This document shows, one piece after another, positions 1 through 7,161 of a stretch of 52,250 bases of DNA. The stretch is taken from positions 1 through 52,250 of the forward strand of contig CAZGTM010000025.1 in NCBI GenBank assembly GCA_964528595.1, written 5' to 3'. Every line of letters begins with the position of its first letter. Position 1 is the first letter of the stretch. The position numbers were made by a program, and so were the translations under genes. The notes beneath the pieces were generated by a model. That model was not told the DNA's origin. It made no database searches and saw only the letters and a list, made by a program, of their open reading frames with translations. Source of the stretch: CAYFKJ01 sp964528595 (GTDB lineage Bacteria; Pseudomonadota; Alphaproteobacteria; UBA2966).

Positions 1-477
1 TCGACATTCTGGATCGACCTGCCGGAAGCCGAACCTCAGGACCAGGATTGGGTCGAAGGGTTCCCGTCCATCTACTCCCACGGCGGTGTCGAAACCAATT
101 CCTCCCGCACGGTGCTGTATGTCGAGGACAACCCCTCCAACAGACGGCTGATGGAACGTATTATCGAACGGCGCCCGGACCTGGAACTGTTGTCCGCGCA
201 CGACGCCGAACTCGGACTCAAGATCGCCCGGGCGCGTTTACCCGACGTCATCCTCATGGATATCGGACTGCCGGGAATGAGCGGCTATCAGGCTCTGGAG
301 GAGATGCGCGCTGACGGTCGTTTACGGCACATCCCCGTCCTCGCCGTAACCGCCAATGCAACGGCGGCAGACCGCGAACACGGAGCCAGAATGGGATTTC
401 GAAGCTACCTCACAAAACCGCTGGTCATTGAAGAAGTACTGGCCGCAATTGACGCCGCCAAGCCAAAAGAAAAATAA
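1..477 (+). CDS. C-terminal end of a hybrid sensor histidine kinase with receiver domain (partial)
   Basis: The gene runs in from the left edge in frame 1. The first residues (STFWIDLP) match the usual end of a histidine-kinase HATPase domain. A linker of about 30 residues follows, then a full CheY-like receiver domain. The receiver has the acidic pair in VLYVEDN, the phospho-acceptor Asp in ILMDIGLPGMSG (codon 259-261), the switch Thr in AVTANA and the conserved Lys in YLTKPL. This order suggests a hybrid kinase that passes phosphate to its own receiver. An internal ATG at 112 could start a stand-alone receiver, but the kinase-like sequence upstream is open to the edge, so a fusion is more likely. 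Sensor domains, partner and signal lie outside the window. Confidence 0.85.
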   Translation, partial: STFWIDLPEAEPQDQDWVEGFPSIYSHGGVETNSSRTVLYVEDNPSNRRLMERIIERRPDLELLSAHDAELGLKIARARLPDVILMDIGLPGMSGYQALEEMRADGRLRHIPVLAVTANATAADREHGARMGFRSYLTKPLVIEEVLAAIDAAKPKEK

Positions 478-493
478 ACGGACCAGAATTCGT

Positions 494-1084
494 TTATTTG
501 GCCGGATCCAGACCCAACCGGCATTTTTTCGGATCGAGGTTTGATTGATAGTCGATCCGGTAATCGCTCGCCACGCTCTCGCTATTTTCACCGGCGGCGA
601 ACATCGTCAACGTCATGCCATAGGCCGCGCCGCGCAGGTGGAGGCTCATTTCATAGTCCTGGGCCACTTCCCCGGAGCGGATGATCTTCGTCCGGCCCGT
701 GGCATTTTCAACTTTGAAGTCGGCGTTCGGGCCGCCATTGCCGGTCGCCGTCCAGAGTTGGCTGACGATGCTGGAAAAACCGCCGGGCAGGTAAGTCGAC
801 GCCCAATAGAGCTTGCCGTTGCAGAACGAAACATAGACCTTTGGTTCGGCGCACGAGCGGACGACGAAAATTGAAGCGTCATGGCTCGATCTGACCACAT
901 CGTGCGCACAGGAACCCCGCTTGCGTTCTAACGCTCTGGCAAGGTCATCCGGGCTTGAGCCTTGAGCGACCTCCGGGAAGCCCATAACGCGAAAGCCGTT
1001 GGTCTCGGCCGCCCAAGCCGTGGACAGGGCCGCCCCCACAAACATCGCGACAGCTGCGGTAATCAATCGTCGAAGAAAAGCCAC
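494..1084 (-). CDS. Secreted protein of unknown function
   Basis: This is a 196-residue protein with a clear Sec signal peptide: positive n-region MAFLRR, hydrophobic core at about 8-20, and cleavage likely after AWA at about 25. The mature part has four cysteines (59, 78, 88 and 188), which could form two disulfides in the periplasm. The rest is polar and mixed alpha/beta in character. I do not recognise the family. It is convergent with the hybrid kinase gene (16 bp between stops) and lies just downstream of tRNA-Leu on the same strand. The ORF is long, has alphaproteobacterial codon usage and starts with an export signal, so it is very likely real. Its function is unknown. Confidence 0.75.
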   Translation of the reverse strand: MAFLRRLITAAVAMFVGAALSTAWAAETNGFRVMGFPEVAQGSSPDDLARALERKRGSCAHDVVRSSHDASIFVVRSCAEPKVYVSFCNGKLYWASTYLPGGFSSIVSQLWTATGNGGPNADFKVENATGRTKIIRSGEVAQDYEMSLHLRGAAYGMTLTMFAAGENSESVASDYRIDYQSNLDPKKCRLGLDPAK

Positions 1085-1178
1085 GCCAACCCCCTGGCTC
1101 GGATTGTTCCCCTCAATAGGAAACAGCCTATCACGTTCGGCGGCGGCTCAGAAAGCGCCTCATTCCGGAACAAAGGTC

Positions 1179-1265
1179 TGGTGCCCCCTCCCGGACTCGA
1201 ACCGGGACGGCCTTTCGGCCTCGGGATTTTAAGTCCCGTATGTCTACCAATTCCATCAAGGGGGC
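1179..1265 (-). tRNA. tRNA-Leu, anticodon TAA
   Basis: Read on the minus strand, the sequence folds as a class II tRNA of 87 nt. The acceptor stem GCCCCCT pairs with AGGGGGC, followed by A and an encoded CCA end. The D-arm region holds TGGTAGACA. The anticodon loop is CTTAAAA with TAA as anticodon. A long variable arm (CGAGGCCGAAAGGCCGT) is typical of leucine tRNA, and the T-arm contains GGTTCGAGTCC. The anticodon reads UUA and, with wobble, UUG. No integrase or att-like duplication is visible next to it. Confidence 0.97.
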
Positions 1266-1333
1266 GCCTGGTTGACGGGCGTGAAACTAAGCCATCGCTT
1301 TCGATCCCACAACAATCGATCCTGTTGGGCCAG

Positions 1334-2113
1334 TTAGCTTCCGCCATCTTGCCGTTTCGGGTGAATGTCGCCGTCATGCGGTTCTTGGCCGAGGTCGCGG
1401 ATCATTTGCCGCACCTCCTCGGTCGTTAACTCCAGTTCGGCCTCGTCGGTCGAACGCAGCACAAGACTGCAGCCGAATGTGCCGCCGCGGAAAAAGGGGT
1501 AGCTGCCGATTTCGATTTCGGGGTGGCGGTTCTGGATATCGCCCAGGGGCGCCGCGATTTGGCCCTCTGCGACATGTCCGCCAACTGTGCGCGAAAGCAC
1601 CGGTTTGCCGCCGGCCAGCTGATGGCGCAAGCTGTCGAACATCGATTGCATTATGACCGGCACACCGGCCATGACGTAGACGTTTTCCAGACGGTACCCC
1701 GGCGCCTTGCTGACCGGGTTTTCGACCAGTTCGGCGCCGGCCGGCATGCGCGCCATGCGCAGGCGCGCTTCGTTGAGATCGCCCGGTTTGTAATGCGCCT
1801 TGAGGATGGCGTGGGCGTCGGTGTTAAGCTCGTATTCGACGCCGAACGCCTTGGCCACGCATTCCGACGTGATATCGTCGTGCGTGGGTCCGATGCCGCC
1901 TGTGGTGAAGATGTAGTCGAATGCCGCCCGGCACTCGTTCACGGTGGCGACGATGGTTGCTTCAACATCAGGGATGACGCGCGTTTCGGCCAGTTGGACG
2001 CCGATTTCGTTCAACTCTTTGGCCAGGTACGGCAAATTCTCGTCTCTTGTCCGGCCCGAAAGAATTTCGTTCCCGATAATGATCAGGCAGGCCGTTTTGT
2101 TTCCCGATGACAC
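1334..2113 (-). CDS. Molybdopterin-binding (CinA N-terminal/MoaB-type) domain protein
   Basis: The protein has 259 residues with a MoCF-biosynthesis/CinA N-terminal fold. The N-terminus CLIIIGNEILSG and the motif TTGGIGPTHDDIT are the family signatures for binding a molybdopterin-like or nucleotide ligand. The CinA C-terminal nicotinamide-nucleotide amidase domain is absent, so this is the short, CinA-like form annotated in many alphaproteobacteria as competence/damage-inducible protein A homologue. Its biochemical role is not settled. It might act in cofactor metabolism or pyridine-nucleotide cleanup. It is divergent from sfsA. There is no molybdenum cofactor operon next to it, so a link with the nap genes 24 kb away would be speculation. 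Confidence 0.85.
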   Translation of the reverse strand: MSSGNKTACLIIIGNEILSGRTRDENLPYLAKELNEIGVQLAETRVIPDVEATIVATVNECRAAFDYIFTTGGIGPTHDDITSECVAKAFGVEYELNTDAHAILKAHYKPGDLNEARLRMARMPAGAELVENPVSKAPGYRLENVYVMAGVPVIMQSMFDSLRHQLAGGKPVLSRTVGGHVAEGQIAAPLGDIQNRHPEIEIGSYPFFRGGTFGCSLVLRSTDEAELELTTEEVRQMIRDLGQEPHDGDIHPKRQDGGS

Positions 2114-2218
2114 GCCAAGCTACCTTCCCTACAAACCCAAACAAGCATAACACCACCGTTGCGGCGGCGTCACCGCGGGCGATTGAAATCATTGCCCGGA
2201 AGACCTACCTTTTGCTCC

Positions 2219-2917
2219 ATGGAATTTTCAGAACCTCTGCTGCGCGGCGTGCTGGAACGCCGCTACAAGCGTTTCCTGGCCGACGTAAAATTGGAAAACG
2301 GCGATGTCGTCGTCGCCCATTGCGCCAATTCAGGGTCCATGCTGGGGGTCAAGGAACCCGGCTCCGAAGTTTGGCTGTCACGGTCGACCAACCCCAAGCG
2401 CAAACTGAAATACACCTGGGAGTTTACGCGCTGCGGCGACCATCTGGTCGGCGTGAATACCGGCCATCCCAATGCCCTGGTGGCCGGCGCCATCACGGAC
2501 GGCACCATCACCGAATTGCCGGCCAAGGCGGAATTGAGCCGGGAAAAGAAGTATGGCAAGAACTCGCGTATCGACATCCTCCTTGAGGACGAAAGCGGTC
2601 TGACCTACGTGGAGGTGAAGAACGTCCACATGTCGCGGGAGGACGGCCTGGCGGAATTTCCTGATTCGGTGACGACCCGCGGTGCCAAACACCTCGTCGA
2701 GTTGTCCGACATGGTGGCCGATGGCCACCGCTCCGTCATGGTCTACTTGGTTCAACGCGAGGATTGTGAACGTTTCACGATCGCCGGCGATATTGATCCG
2801 GGGTACGCCGAAGCTCTCGTCGAGGCCCGGCGACAGGGCGTTGAGGCGGTTTGTTATTGCTGTAAGATCACGCCTTCGGGTATATCCGTCGACCGGCCCT
2901 TACCGATCGTCTTTTAG
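2219..2917 (+). CDS. sfsA: SfsA family protein (sugar fermentation stimulation protein homologue)
   Basis: The protein has 232 residues. The start at 2219 gives MEFSEPLLRG followed by RYKRFLADV, the normal SfsA N-terminus. An upstream in-frame start at 2159 would add 20 arginine-rich residues atypical of the family. Recognisable SfsA blocks are HCANSGSM, WEFTRCGDHLVGVNTGHPN, YGKNSRIDILL, YVEVKNVH and FPDSVTTRG. The acidic and basic residues in these blocks resemble a nuclease-like fold, and DNA binding was reported for the E. coli protein, but a physiological role is not established. map and radC follow on the same strand, an arrangement common in Rhodospirillales. Confidence 0.93.
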   Translation: MEFSEPLLRGVLERRYKRFLADVKLENGDVVVAHCANSGSMLGVKEPGSEVWLSRSTNPKRKLKYTWEFTRCGDHLVGVNTGHPNALVAGAITDGTITELPAKAELSREKKYGKNSRIDILLEDESGLTYVEVKNVHMSREDGLAEFPDSVTTRGAKHLVELSDMVADGHRSVMVYLVQREDCERFTIAGDIDPGYAEALVEARRQGVEAVCYCCKITPSGISVDRPLPIVF

Positions 2918-2955
2918 GTAAGCATTTGAGAACAAAATTCGACTAGGATGGATAC

Positions 2956-3774
2956 GTGAACCACGGCGGCAACATAGATCAAATCGACACGCCCCGGCGC
3001 ACCGGCGTCATCAAAATCCACGGACAGGAGGATTTTGAGCCGATGCGGAAGGCGGGCCGTTTGGCGGCCGAATGCCTCGACATGATTACGGAGCATGTCG
3101 TTCCCGGCGTGACCACCGGAGAACTGGACGACCTTTGCCACCAGTTCACGCTGGACGCCGGCGCGGTACCGGCCACGCTGAATTACCGGGGATACCCCAA
3201 ATCGACCTGCACGTCGGTGAACCACGTCGTTTGTCATGGGATTCCGGGCGACAAGGTTCTGAAAAAAGGCGATATCATCAACATCGACGTCACCAAGATC
3301 GTCGACGGCTGGCACGGCGATTCAAGCCGGATGTTCCTGGTCGGCGATGTCAGCATCAAGGCCCGCAAACTGGTCGAGGCCACCTACGAGGCCATGATGC
3401 GGGGCATCGAAGTGATCCGCCCTGGCGCGACCACCGGCGACATTGGGCATGCTATCCAGAAATTCGCCGAATCGAAGCGCTATTCCGTGGTTCAGGATTT
3501 TTGCGGTCACGGTATCGGACGCCTGTTCCATGACGCGCCGAACATCCTCCACTTCGGGCAGCCTGGCGACGGCTTCGAATTGCGCGAGGGGATGTTTTTT
3601 ACGGTGGAACCGATGATCAACATCGGCAAATACCATGTCAAAATGCTCAGTGACGGCTGGACGGCGGTAACCAAGGACAAGTCCCTGTCCGCGCAGTTCG
3701 AGCACACGGTGGCGGTGACCAAGGACGGCTACGAAATCTTCACCGCCTCGCCCGCCGGTCTGGACCACCCCTAA
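2956..3774 (+). CDS. map: Type I methionine aminopeptidase
   Basis: This cytoplasmic enzyme removes the initiator methionine from nascent proteins. It has 272 residues and starts at a GTG (2956) preceded by AGGATGG. All five metal ligands of the pita-bread fold are present: Asp in IINIDVT, Asp in WHGDSSRMF, His in FCGHGIGR, Glu in FTVEPMI and Glu in QFEHTVAV. The substrate-side histidine of HDAPNILH is also there. The N-terminal extension before IKIHGQEDFE is about 20 residues, as in other alphaproteobacterial Map proteins. It lies 38 bp after sfsA and 12 bp before radC, so the three may be co-transcribed. Confidence 0.96.
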   Translation: MNHGGNIDQIDTPRRTGVIKIHGQEDFEPMRKAGRLAAECLDMITEHVVPGVTTGELDDLCHQFTLDAGAVPATLNYRGYPKSTCTSVNHVVCHGIPGDKVLKKGDIINIDVTKIVDGWHGDSSRMFLVGDVSIKARKLVEATYEAMMRGIEVIRPGATTGDIGHAIQKFAESKRYSVVQDFCGHGIGRLFHDAPNILHFGQPGDGFELREGMFFTVEPMINIGKYHVKMLSDGWTAVTKDKSLSAQFEHTVAVTKDGYEIFTASPAGLDHP

Positions 3775-3786
3775 GGCCGCCGCTTC

Positions 3787-4467
3787 ATGACGGCAAAGCC
3801 CGATCAGGTCGGACACCGGGACCGTCTGCGTGATCGGTTCATGAAAGGCGGCGCCGACGCTTTGGCCGACTATGAAATGCTCGAATTGATCCTGTTTCAG
3901 TCCCGCCCGCGTGGCGACGTGAAGCCCCTGGCCAAAGCCCTGATCCAGCGTTTCGGCAGCTTCGCCGAGGTCATCAGCGCCGCGCCCGAACGGCTGACGG
4001 AGATCGACGGCGTCGGATCCAGCACCGTCGTGGCCCTCAAATCGATCCAGGCGGCGGCTCTGAAGCTCTCCCAGGCGCAGGTGTTAAACAAACCCACTCT
4101 GGCTTCCTGGTCGGCGTTGATGGATTACTGCCGAGCCAGCATGGCCTACCACACCACGGAACAGTTCAGGATATTGTTCCTAGACCGCAAGAACGTACTG
4201 ATTGCCGACGAAATCCAGCAAACCGGCACAGTTGACCATACGCCGGTTTATCCTCGCGAGGTTGTGAAGCGGGCGCTGGAACTCGGCGCGTCGGCGGTAA
4301 TCATGGTCCACAATCACCCCTCCGGCGACCCGACGCCGTCGCGGGCCGATATCGACATGACCAACAAGGTTAAGGAAGCCGGTGAGAAATTGGGCGTTAC
4401 GCTGCACGACCATATCGTCATCGGACGCGCCGGCGATACCAGTTTCAAGTCGATGGGTTTGTTGTAA
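3787..4467 (+). CDS. radC: RadC family JAB-domain protein
   Basis: The protein has 226 residues. An N-terminal helix-hairpin-helix region (LTEIDGVGSSTVVALKSI, about 75-92) is followed by the RadC JAB/MPN-like metalloprotease-type domain with signature VHNHPSGDPTPSRADI. The His-x-His...Ser...Asp ligands of a JAMM-like site are intact. Despite the name, a DNA-repair role has been disputed and the biochemical function remains unclear. The chromosomal placement after map, with normal composition, argues for the core alphaproteobacterial copy rather than a mobile-element RadC. Confidence 0.95.
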   Translation: MTAKPDQVGHRDRLRDRFMKGGADALADYEMLELILFQSRPRGDVKPLAKALIQRFGSFAEVISAAPERLTEIDGVGSSTVVALKSIQAAALKLSQAQVLNKPTLASWSALMDYCRASMAYHTTEQFRILFLDRKNVLIADEIQQTGTVDHTPVYPREVVKRALELGASAVIMVHNHPSGDPTPSRADIDMTNKVKEAGEKLGVTLHDHIVIGRAGDTSFKSMGLL

Positions 4468-4562
4468 CGACGCCGGTCTGGGAAAATCCGCTAAATTTCG
4501 GGTGTAGATTAGGCTTGCCCAAGCATGCGAAAATGCCCAATTATTGAGTAAGGATATGTTCA

Positions 4563-4598
4563 CATGTCATGGGAGAGAATGAGCTTTCGCGTGACATG
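4563..4598. repeat. Imperfect dyad in the radC-dksA intergenic region
   Basis: The 246-bp gap 4468-4713 holds the only long non-coding stretch in this part. It contains CATGTCA (4563-4569) and its reverse complement TGACATG (4592-4598), 22 nt apart, plus a small hairpin GGAAT-CCAA-ATTCC further on (about 4635-4648). Promoter and leader elements for the DksA-like gene must lie here. The dyad could be an operator, but nothing identifies a regulator. Confidence 0.3.
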
Positions 4599-4713
4599 AA
4601 GGATGATTTGAGTCCGAGGCGGATTGGAGCTTTAGGAATCCAAATTCCTACTTCAAATTGAATACGCCGCCTGTTGTACACCTTTTGCGTGGTCGTTTTA
4701 TGGAGGAACGGCA

Positions 4714-5037
4714 ATGCCGAACTTGGCTAGTGTAAAGAAAACCCTCGAAGAACGCCTTGGCATGTTGACGGTGAGAGCCGAAGACGCGGAGCAGGAGTTG
4801 CGCGCGGGTCACAGCGCCGATTTCGAGGAATATGCCACCGAAGCCGAAGGCGACGAGGTCCTGGAAGGCCTCGAAGGCTCCGCAATTTACGAAATCAATC
4901 AGATCAAGGCGGCACTCGGCCGGATTGAGGACGGCTCTTACGGTGAGTGCGTAACCTGTGGCGAGGATATCGCCGAAAAACGCCTGGAGGCGGTTCCCCA
5001 TACGCCTCAGTGCATCGACTGCGCCAACAAGAACTGA
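4714..5037 (+). CDS. DksA/TraR family C4 zinc-finger protein
   Basis: The protein has 107 residues. An N-terminal coiled-coil-like helical region rich in Glu and Lys (about 5-70) is followed by a C4 zinc finger with C79-V-T-C82 and C100-I-D-C103. Proteins of this family bind the RNA polymerase secondary channel, or act as small ribosome- or stress-linked regulators. It is shorter than E. coli DksA (151 residues), and the coiled-coil tip DxxDxA of DksA is not obvious. It is therefore better called DksA/TraR-type than DksA. Start chosen at ATG 4714 behind GGAGGAACGGCA. It stops 4 bp before the convergent oxidoreductase gene. Confidence 0.9.
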   Translation: MPNLASVKKTLEERLGMLTVRAEDAEQELRAGHSADFEEYATEAEGDEVLEGLEGSAIYEINQIKAALGRIEDGSYGECVTCGEDIAEKRLEAVPHTPQCIDCANKN

Positions 5038-5041
5038 CCGG

Positions 5042-6004
5042 TTAGAGCATTTCTTCCACGAGTTCCTGAACGGAGAGCGCGGCCGCAGCATCCGGCAGCA
5101 CATTTGACTCGCCCGCCATCCAAGCGGATACCTGATCCAACTGAAGTTTGAAGCTATCGGGTCTCAATTTGTCGATGTCGTCGAGTTCCGGCCGCCAGTC
5201 ACCGCCATCGGACGCCGCCAGGCAAAACCAATCGTGCAGACGCAGGCTTTGCTTGGCTCCCCAAACCGTCATTTCAACCCGATCCGGTCCGACGCCGCCG
5301 CTCGAGCCGTGAACGACGGCGGGCACGCCGCCGCAGTCCAAGGTCGCCGTGATATGGGTTTCACATAGATCCGGATCCGACGGGTAAACGGGCGTCGACG
5401 ATATGACCTCCGCCTTTCCCGCCAACCGCTCCAGCAAATAGAGGAAATGTGAGAGCACTTCGCGGGTGTATCCGCCCTGTTCCCGCAGCCGCAGCCAATC
5501 GGCATCCAATTGCCAGGCCCTGGGCCAAAGGGAAAAATGAACATTGATGTCGATACCCGCGAGAGCACCCAAATCACCCGCTTTAATTCTGCTTTCCGCA
5601 CGTTGGACAGCCTCGCAGGCGGCTTGGGCAAAATTCACGATATTGGGTGTATTGGTTTCACTCAAACGGGAAACCAGGGCCCGGCTCTGCTCGACATCGA
5701 TGCCCAGGGGTTTCTCGCAGTAGATCGGTTTGCCGGCATCCATGGCGGCATCGGCGTATTCCTTGTGCAAGACCGGCGGACAGGCGATGTAGACCAGATC
5801 GGTATCCGAAGACGCAATAAGATCGGAAGCACTATCCGCGATTTCCAATTCCGGCGCGGCGGCCCGGGCCTTGTTGCAGGCATCGGCCGCTGGATCCCAG
5901 GCCCCGGCAAAGGAAAAATCGGAATGCTGCCGCATGTTGTCGATCATGCGTCCGCCCATGATCCCCAGGCCGATAATACCGACCCTCCAGTTGCGCTCCG
6001 ACAT
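5042..6004 (-). CDS. Gfo/Idh/MocA family NAD(P)-dependent oxidoreductase
   Basis: The protein has 320 residues. The N-terminal Rossmann domain opens with VGIIGLGIMGGRM. The family motif YCEKPLG (about 93-99) contains the catalytic-region Lys. The C-terminal alpha/beta half matches the substrate domain. Members oxidise or reduce sugars, inositols and related polyols, and the exact substrate cannot be read from sequence. It is divergently arranged with the SDR gene at 6132 (127 bp apart), so the two may share a control region and a pathway. Confidence 0.88.
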   Translation of the reverse strand: MSERNWRVGIIGLGIMGGRMIDNMRQHSDFSFAGAWDPAADACNKARAAAPELEIADSASDLIASSDTDLVYIACPPVLHKEYADAAMDAGKPIYCEKPLGIDVEQSRALVSRLSETNTPNIVNFAQAACEAVQRAESRIKAGDLGALAGIDINVHFSLWPRAWQLDADWLRLREQGGYTREVLSHFLYLLERLAGKAEVISSTPVYPSDPDLCETHITATLDCGGVPAVVHGSSGGVGPDRVEMTVWGAKQSLRLHDWFCLAASDGGDWRPELDDIDKLRPDSFKLQLDQVSAWMAGESNVLPDAAAALSVQELVEEML

Positions 6005-6131
6005 GCCGCTTACCTCCCTACCCGCTGGTTCGGCGGAACGCTATCACCCCCGCCGTACCCTCGACAAGGGCGCCGCCTTGAGGCACCATCGGAGCCTCGC
6101 CAGGACACCCTCAAATACAGGACAGACGATT

Positions 6132-6908
6132 ATGAAGGACTTGTTTTCGGTCGCCGGAAAGACCGCGCTCGTGACCGGCGGATCACGCGGAATTGGCTTG
6201 ATGATCGCCCGCGGCTTCGTCGAAAACGGCGCCAAAGTCTACATTTCGTCCCGAAAAGCCGATGTCTGCGACGCGACCGCCGCCAAACTTTCCGAAGCCG
6301 GCGAATGCATTTCCCTGCCCGCCGATATCTCGACGCTTGAAGGCATCGAGGGCTTGAGCAAAGCCCTCTCCGACGCCGAGGAAAAGCTCGATATTCTGGT
6401 CAACAACGCCGGGGCGGCCTGGGGTGCGCCGTTTGCCGATTTTCCGGAAACCGGCTGGGACAAGGTGATGGACCTCAACGTTAAATCGCCGTTCTTCATG
6501 ACCCAGAAACTGCTGCCCCTGCTCAAGGCGGCCGCCAGCGAAGAAGATCCCGCGCGGGTCATCAACATCGGCAGTATCGACGGACTTTCGACACCGATGA
6601 TGGAAACCTACTCTTATCCGGCATCCAAGGCGGCAATCCACCACCTCACCCATGTCCTGGCCGCCCGACTGGCGCCCCACGACATTACGGTCAATGCCAT
6701 CGCGCCGGGACCGTTCGAAAGCCAGATGACCGAATTCATGATGGACAATTTCCGCCAGGAGATCGAACGCGCCAATCCGAGGAAACGGATCGGAACCCCG
6801 GAGGACGTTGCCGGCACGGCCATCTATCTGACGTCGCGCGCGGGCGCTTACACCACCGGCGCGATCATCCCTCTTGAAGGCGGTATTTTGATCCGTATCA
6901 ATCAGTAA
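6132..6908 (+). CDS. Short-chain dehydrogenase/reductase
   Basis: This is a 258-residue classical SDR. It has the cofactor motif TGGSRGIG (15-22), NNAG (91-94), catalytic Ser148 in NIGSIDG, Tyr162 and Lys166 (YPASK), and the C-terminal EGG motif. The ATG at 6132 was chosen because the upstream open frame is out of character and MKDLFSVAGKTALVTGG is the normal SDR start. It probably works on a hydroxy- or keto-acyl substrate, given the biotinyl-domain protein and CoA ligase that follow on the same strand with short spacing (27 bp and 4 bp). The direction and specificity are not known. Confidence 0.9.
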   Translation: MKDLFSVAGKTALVTGGSRGIGLMIARGFVENGAKVYISSRKADVCDATAAKLSEAGECISLPADISTLEGIEGLSKALSDAEEKLDILVNNAGAAWGAPFADFPETGWDKVMDLNVKSPFFMTQKLLPLLKAAASEEDPARVINIGSIDGLSTPMMETYSYPASKAAIHHLTHVLAARLAPHDITVNAIAPGPFESQMTEFMMDNFRQEIERANPRKRIGTPEDVAGTAIYLTSRAGAYTTGAIIPLEGGILIRINQ

Positions 6909-6935
6909 TCGAAGAACGGTCGGGAGTATTCAGAA

Positions 6936-7157
6936 GTGGCAAGCATCAGCGTAACAGCGGAAATTTCGGGCGTGGTTGGACGAATTGAAGCCAGCCAGGG
7001 CTCGACCGTCAGCGAGGGCGACGATATCGCCATCATCGAAAGCATGAAGATGGAAATCCCGGTGGCCGCCCCCAGTAATGGCCGCATCACCGAAATTCGC
7101 GTCGATGTCGGGGAAACAATCGAGGAAGGCCAGGAAATCGCCCGGATGGAGACCTGA
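6936..7157 (+). CDS. Stand-alone biotin/lipoyl-attachment domain protein (BCCP-like)
   Basis: The protein is only 73 residues and forms one complete biotinyl domain. The target lysine is Lys38 in ESMKMEIPV, flanked by the usual beta-strand repeats (VVGRIEASQGSTVSEGD and ITEIRVDVGETIEEGQ). It starts at GTG 6936. Such free-standing carriers normally serve a biotin-dependent carboxylase or decarboxylase, yet no carboxylase or carboxyltransferase gene lies in the window. It sits 4 bp before the CoA ligase gene, which implies co-expression. It might be a spare carrier for a carboxylase encoded elsewhere. Confidence 0.9.
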   Translation: MASISVTAEISGVVGRIEASQGSTVSEGDDIAIIESMKMEIPVAAPSNGRITEIRVDVGETIEEGQEIARMET

Positions 7158-7161
7158 CGGG

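Noticed and set aside
1179..1265. tRNA-Leu as an attachment site of a genomic island
   Set aside because: No integrase and no repeat of the tRNA 3' end is visible nearby. Flanking genes are ordinary chromosomal ones.
3787..4467. radC as a marker of a mobile or defence island
   Set aside because: It follows sfsA and map in normal core order, and there are no defence or mobility genes around it.
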